From Deltaproteobacteria bacterium (GTDB lineage Bacteria > Desulfobacterota > Desulfobaccia > Desulfobaccales > 0-14-0-80-60-11): a DNA stretch of 64,000 nt. A model generated the notes under the pieces. That model saw only the letters and a list, made by a program, of their open reading frames with translations, did no database searches and was not told the DNA's origin. Numbering within the stretch: position 1 is the stretch's first letter; every line of letters begins with the position of its first letter. This document shows, in pieces, positions 60,673 to 64,000 of this stretch. The stretch lies in assembly GCA_030018495.1 (NCBI GenBank), contig JASEFS010000012.1, positions 1 through 64,000 of the forward strand, written 5' to 3'. The position numbers and the translations under genes are program-made.

Positions 60673-62037
60673 ATGAATCCGTTGATATTTCGTGAGTACG
60701 ATGTAAGGGCCCGGGTGGATGTGGATCTGGATAGTGAGGGGGTCTTTAAGTTGGGGCGGGCCCTGGGGACGTATTACCAAAAACAAGGGAAACGCCGGAT
60801 TGTGGTGGGGCGTGATTGTCGGAAGAGTTCTCCGGAATGGCGGGACCGGCTGGTGGAGGCCCTGGCGGCCAGCGGCTGCCAGGTGCTGGATGTGGGAATA
60901 TGTCCCACCCCGGTGCTTTACTTTGCCATACGCCACCTGAAGGCGGATGGGGGGGTGATTGTCACCGCCAGCCACAATCCGCCGGAATTCAACGGTTTTA
61001 AGATTTGTTGCGGGTATCAGACGATTTTCGGCGATGCCATCCAGGAACTCTACCGCCTGGCCCTGCAAGGCGACTTCGTCGCGGGCCCGGGGGAGGTAAA
61101 GGCATACAGGATTATCCCCACTTATAATGATTATCTGGTAAAAAATTTAAACATTTCCAAATCGGTGCGGCTGGCCATGGATGCGGGGCACGGCACCGCA
61201 GGGCCGGTGGCCTTGGCGTTATTCCGCCGGCTGGGCTGTGAGGTCTGGCCGCTTTATTGTGAAATGGACGGCGCGTTTCCGGCCCACCAGCCGGACCCTA
61301 CCATTGAAGCCAATCTGGTGGATTTGCAGAAGCTGGTGCGCGACCGCCGCCTGGATCTGGGCGTGGCCTATGATGGAGACGGGGACCGCTTGGGGGTGAT
61401 CGGACCGGAGGGAGAAATTATTTGGGGGGATCAGCTCATGGTGCTGTTTGCCCGAGCCATCCTGAGGCAGCACCCAGGCGCCACCATTATCGGCGAGGTC
61501 AAATGCTCTCAGCGGCTGTATGACGATATCGCGGCACACGGGGGGCGGCCCCTGATGTGGAAAACCGGGCACTCCCTGATCAAACAAAAGATGCTGGAGG
61601 AAAAGGCGCTGCTGGCGGGGGAAATGAGCGGCCACATTTTTTTTGCGGACCGCTACTTCGGGTTTGACGACGCCATTTACGCCACCGGCCGGCTATTGGA
61701 GATTGTCGCCGAGACAGGCAAGCCGTTGGGGGAGCTGCTGACAGACTTGCCGCCTGCGGTGGTGACTCCCGAAATTAGGGTGGACTGTCCGGACGAAGTG
61801 AAATTTCAGGTGGTTGAGCGAGTAAAGGCCAGGCTGGCCGGCAGGTTCCCCATGGTGGACATCGACGGCGTCCGCCTGCAGCACCCTCACGGCTGGGGCT
61901 TGGTGCGTGCTTCCAACACCCAGCCTGCACTGGTCCTGCGTTTCGAAGCGGAAACCAAGGAGCACCTGGAAGAGATCAGGAGCTTGCTGGAAGGATATAT
62001 CAGAGAAGAGCTAAGCCAGCTAGGGGGTAAGCTATGA
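60673..62037 (+). CDS. manB: Phosphomannomutase/phosphoglucomutase
   Basis: 454 aa from ATG 60673; 60622 is the longer option and neither has a strong ribosome binding site. The phosphoserine is S100 in VIVTASHNPPEFNGFK, the metal loop is AYDGDGDRLGV, and GEMSGHIFFADRYFG is the sugar-specificity loop. Interconverts mannose-6-P and mannose-1-P (and usually the glucose pair). Overlaps manC by 4 bp. Provides precursor for GDP-mannose, then gmd. Confidence 0.93.
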   Translation: MNPLIFREYDVRARVDVDLDSEGVFKLGRALGTYYQKQGKRRIVVGRDCRKSSPEWRDRLVEALAASGCQVLDVGICPTPVLYFAIRHLKADGGVIVTASHNPPEFNGFKICCGYQTIFGDAIQELYRLALQGDFVAGPGEVKAYRIIPTYNDYLVKNLNISKSVRLAMDAGHGTAGPVALALFRRLGCEVWPLYCEMDGAFPAHQPDPTIEANLVDLQKLVRDRRLDLGVAYDGDGDRLGVIGPEGEIIWGDQLMVLFARAILRQHPGATIIGEVKCSQRLYDDIAAHGGRPLMWKTGHSLIKQKMLEEKALLAGEMSGHIFFADRYFGFDDAIYATGRLLEIVAETGKPLGELLTDLPPAVVTPEIRVDCPDEVKFQVVERVKARLAGRFPMVDIDGVRLQHPHGWGLVRASNTQPALVLRFEAETKEHLEEIRSLLEGYIREELSQLGGKL

Positions 62038-63473
62038 GTATGGCAGCCGAGCCGCTTTTTGGGGTGATATTGGCAGGGGGTTCCGGTACCCGCTTCTGGC
62101 CGCTGAGCCGTTCTCAGTATCCCAAACAGGTGTTGCGTCTCCTGGGCTCGGATTCCCTGCTCCAGAGCACCGTCGCCCGCCTGCTGCCGCGCATTCCCTT
62201 GGAGCGCCTGGCGGTGGTGACCAATGCCGCGCAGGCGGACGTTATCAGGCTGGAGCTGCACCGGCGCAACTGGCACGGAATGAATTTATGGCTGGAGCCC
62301 GAGGGCCGCAATACCGCACCCGCCGTGGCCCTGGCCGCGGCCCGGCTGGGGCCGGAAGCCGGGAAGCAAGTTATGGCCGTGTTTCCCGCGGACCACTACA
62401 TCAAAGATCAGACCAGGTTCCTGGAGGCCTTGGAGAAAGGGACGGAGCTGGCGCGGGCCGGCCACCTGGTGACCTTCGGCATCACTCCCACCCGGCCCGA
62501 TACCGGCTATGGCTACATTCAGATAGGGGAGGCCCTGGACTCCCGAAGAAGCGGCTTTCAGGCCCGCAGGTTTATTGAAAAGCCGGACCTGGAGCGGGCC
62601 AAAAGCTTTATGGCTGCGGGAGGCTATTACTGGAACAGCGGCATTTTCCTCTTCCGCCGGGACCTGCTGCTGGAGGCCATAGGCAAGTATTTGCCGGAGT
62701 TGTACGCCGCGGTGCCGATGCTCCAGGAGGCCGACCCGGAGGGCCTGGCTGATATATATCAGCGCCTGCCCAATATTTCCCTGGACCACGGCATCATGGA
62801 AAAGGCCGACAATGTCGCGGTGGTGCCGGTGGATATGGGCTGGAGCGATGTAGGCACCTGGGCGGCGCTCTACGACCTGTTTCCCAAGGACGAGCGGGGC
62901 AATATTCTCATGGGCCGGGCCCTGGACCTGGAGAGCAAAAACTCCCTGGTCTTTTCCCAGAACCGCCTGGTGGCTACCATCGGGCTGGAAGACGCCATCG
63001 TGGTGGATACGGCCGACGCCTCTTTGGTGTGCCACCGGAACCGGGCCCAGGAAGTCCGGGAGCTGGTGGCCGAACTGAAGCGCCGGGAAATGGTGGAATC
63101 GGTGCTGCATCCCACGGTGGAGCGCCCCTGGGGCCGGTATACGGTGATCGACGGCGCGCCCAATTACCAGGTGAAGCAGTTGGAAGTGGACCCGGGGCAG
63201 CGGTTGAGCCTGCAATACCACAATCACCGGGCCGAGCACTGGGTGGTGGTGCAGGGCGTGGCCCGGGTCACCATCGGCAGGGAGACCAAGGATGTCGCCA
63301 CCAACGAAAGCATATTTGTGCCTTTAAAAACTCCTCACCGCCTGGAGAACCCAGGGCAGGAGCCGCTGCGCATCATCGAAGTGCAAACGGGCGCCTATCT
63401 GGGGGAAGATGATATTGTGCGCCTGGCGGATGATTTTTGGCGGGCCGAGGGAGCTGATAAGTCGGCGGAATGA
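62034..63473 (+). CDS. manC: Mannose-1-phosphate guanylyltransferase/mannose-6-phosphate isomerase
   Basis: 479 aa, the bifunctional AlgA/ManC architecture. The N-terminal GDP-mannose pyrophosphorylase has GVILAGGSGTRFWPLSRSQY and PKQ; FIEKPDLERAK is also typical. The C-terminal cupin-type isomerase domain has VERPWGRYTVIDGAPNYQVK and HNHRAEHWVVVQGVARVT. Supplies GDP-mannose for gmd and mannosyltransferases. Confidence 0.95.
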   Translation: MSMAAEPLFGVILAGGSGTRFWPLSRSQYPKQVLRLLGSDSLLQSTVARLLPRIPLERLAVVTNAAQADVIRLELHRRNWHGMNLWLEPEGRNTAPAVALAAARLGPEAGKQVMAVFPADHYIKDQTRFLEALEKGTELARAGHLVTFGITPTRPDTGYGYIQIGEALDSRRSGFQARRFIEKPDLERAKSFMAAGGYYWNSGIFLFRRDLLLEAIGKYLPELYAAVPMLQEADPEGLADIYQRLPNISLDHGIMEKADNVAVVPVDMGWSDVGTWAALYDLFPKDERGNILMGRALDLESKNSLVFSQNRLVATIGLEDAIVVDTADASLVCHRNRAQEVRELVAELKRREMVESVLHPTVERPWGRYTVIDGAPNYQVKQLEVDPGQRLSLQYHNHRAEHWVVVQGVARVTIGRETKDVATNESIFVPLKTPHRLENPGQEPLRIIEVQTGAYLGEDDIVRLADDFWRAEGADKSAE

Positions 63474-64000
63474 CTATGGTTCGCCGCGGGAGAGCAAATA
63501 GGACTCTTTCGAGAAATTTCTTGTTGAAAGAGAAAATCAAAGAAATTTACCTGCAATGCCGCAGGCCGGATTTGCGGCTGGTTCGGCTCATATAGCGCAA
63601 AAATTTTTTGGCAAGGTTTTTGTTAAGGATTTAATTTTCCAGCGCCTTATTTTGCCCCAGGGATAGGTCCGGGTTCATGCCAGGATTTTTCAGGGGGAGG
63701 TTTCGGGGAAGAGCAGGCCCTGAGTTGCTTTTCATTTCATTTTTAAACATAAGATTTAATTGCTTTGCCTCCGGAGGCTTTACTTTTTTTTCTGTTAACT
63801 CTTTGAGGGAGCTGACATTCTTAACATAAAACAACTTCAATTAAAAAATAAATGGAATAACCTCAGAAAGAATGTTAATAATCCTCAACAAAACATTCAT
63901 TTTGTTAAACAGACAAAGAGGAAATCATAACCCATAAAAATATATAGGTTGCTGATTTCATTAAAATATTGGTTATGGCATAGTATTTGATGTAGCAATC
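63474..64000. other. Right-edge intergenic region
   Basis: About 530 bp, increasingly AT-rich. A 69-aa minus ORF (63631..63840) begins with TTG, lacks a ribosome binding site and resembles nothing I know. No gene supported. Confidence 0.45.

Noticed and set aside
63631-63840. 69-aa minus ORF at the right edge
   Set aside because: TTG start without SD, Lys/Asn/Pro-rich, no similarity that I recognise.

Overview
The window looks like a chromosomal segment of a GC-rich, Gram-negative, probably anaerobic bacterium, most likely Desulfobacterota (former Deltaproteobacteria). The pointers are lipid A synthesis (lpxB next to a Gfo/Idh oxidoreductase), hopanoid side-chain genes (hpnJ, hpnK), a B12-independent core methionine synthase, a predicted sigma-54 promoter, and two genes that read through in-frame UGA codons as selenocysteine. 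The lineage is inferred from gene content only; no 16S rRNA is present.

Layout. 1-0.74 kb is a tandem array of a ~276-bp unit. 0.9-24.8 kb is mostly housekeeping on both strands: lpxB, a duplicated four-helix-bundle gene, Gfo/Idh, ilvE, an HD-GYP protein, a CBS protein, a MetE-like enzyme, ftsB, efp, a 3D-domain protein, an AMIN-domain protein coupled to a UXX-star selenoprotein, a cNMP/rhodanese/DoxX membrane protein, a processive GT2, acpS, lon, hsp20, a HAD protein and a YHS protein. 24.8-28.7 kb is a minus-strand hopanoid group (hpnJ, a radical SAM gene, hpnK) broken up by REP-like palindromes. 29-31.2 kb holds an orphan ABC ATPase, small ORFs and tRNA-Cys.

31.2-63.5 kb is an exopolysaccharide region. 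It starts with gmd and a NarX/NarL-type two-component pair. A divergent pair of paralogous secreted TIM-barrel proteins follows, flanked by a REC-only regulator and a LuxR-type regulator. The main polymerisation operon (41.2-57.9 kb) opens with an RfaH/UpxY-like NusG paralog whose start codon overlaps a near-perfect ops element. It continues with wza, wzc, a sugar transferase, a nucleotidyltransferase, flippase, polymerase/ligase, glycosyltransferases, acyltransferases, an NAD-dependent dehydratase and a DegT aminotransferase, and ends at a strong bidirectional terminator. Convergent to it is a secreted deiodinase-like selenoprotein, then a Cys-rich secreted protein, then manB and manC, which with gmd supply GDP-mannose-derived sugars.

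Most notable points: two selenoprotein genes that standard ORF calling truncates or misses, each with a hairpin just after the UGA; the ops-like element; a REP palindrome in frame inside lpxB; a recent 340-bp tandem duplication beside lpxB; a sugar transferase with reversed domain order; and patchy identity between the secreted paralogs suggesting gene conversion.
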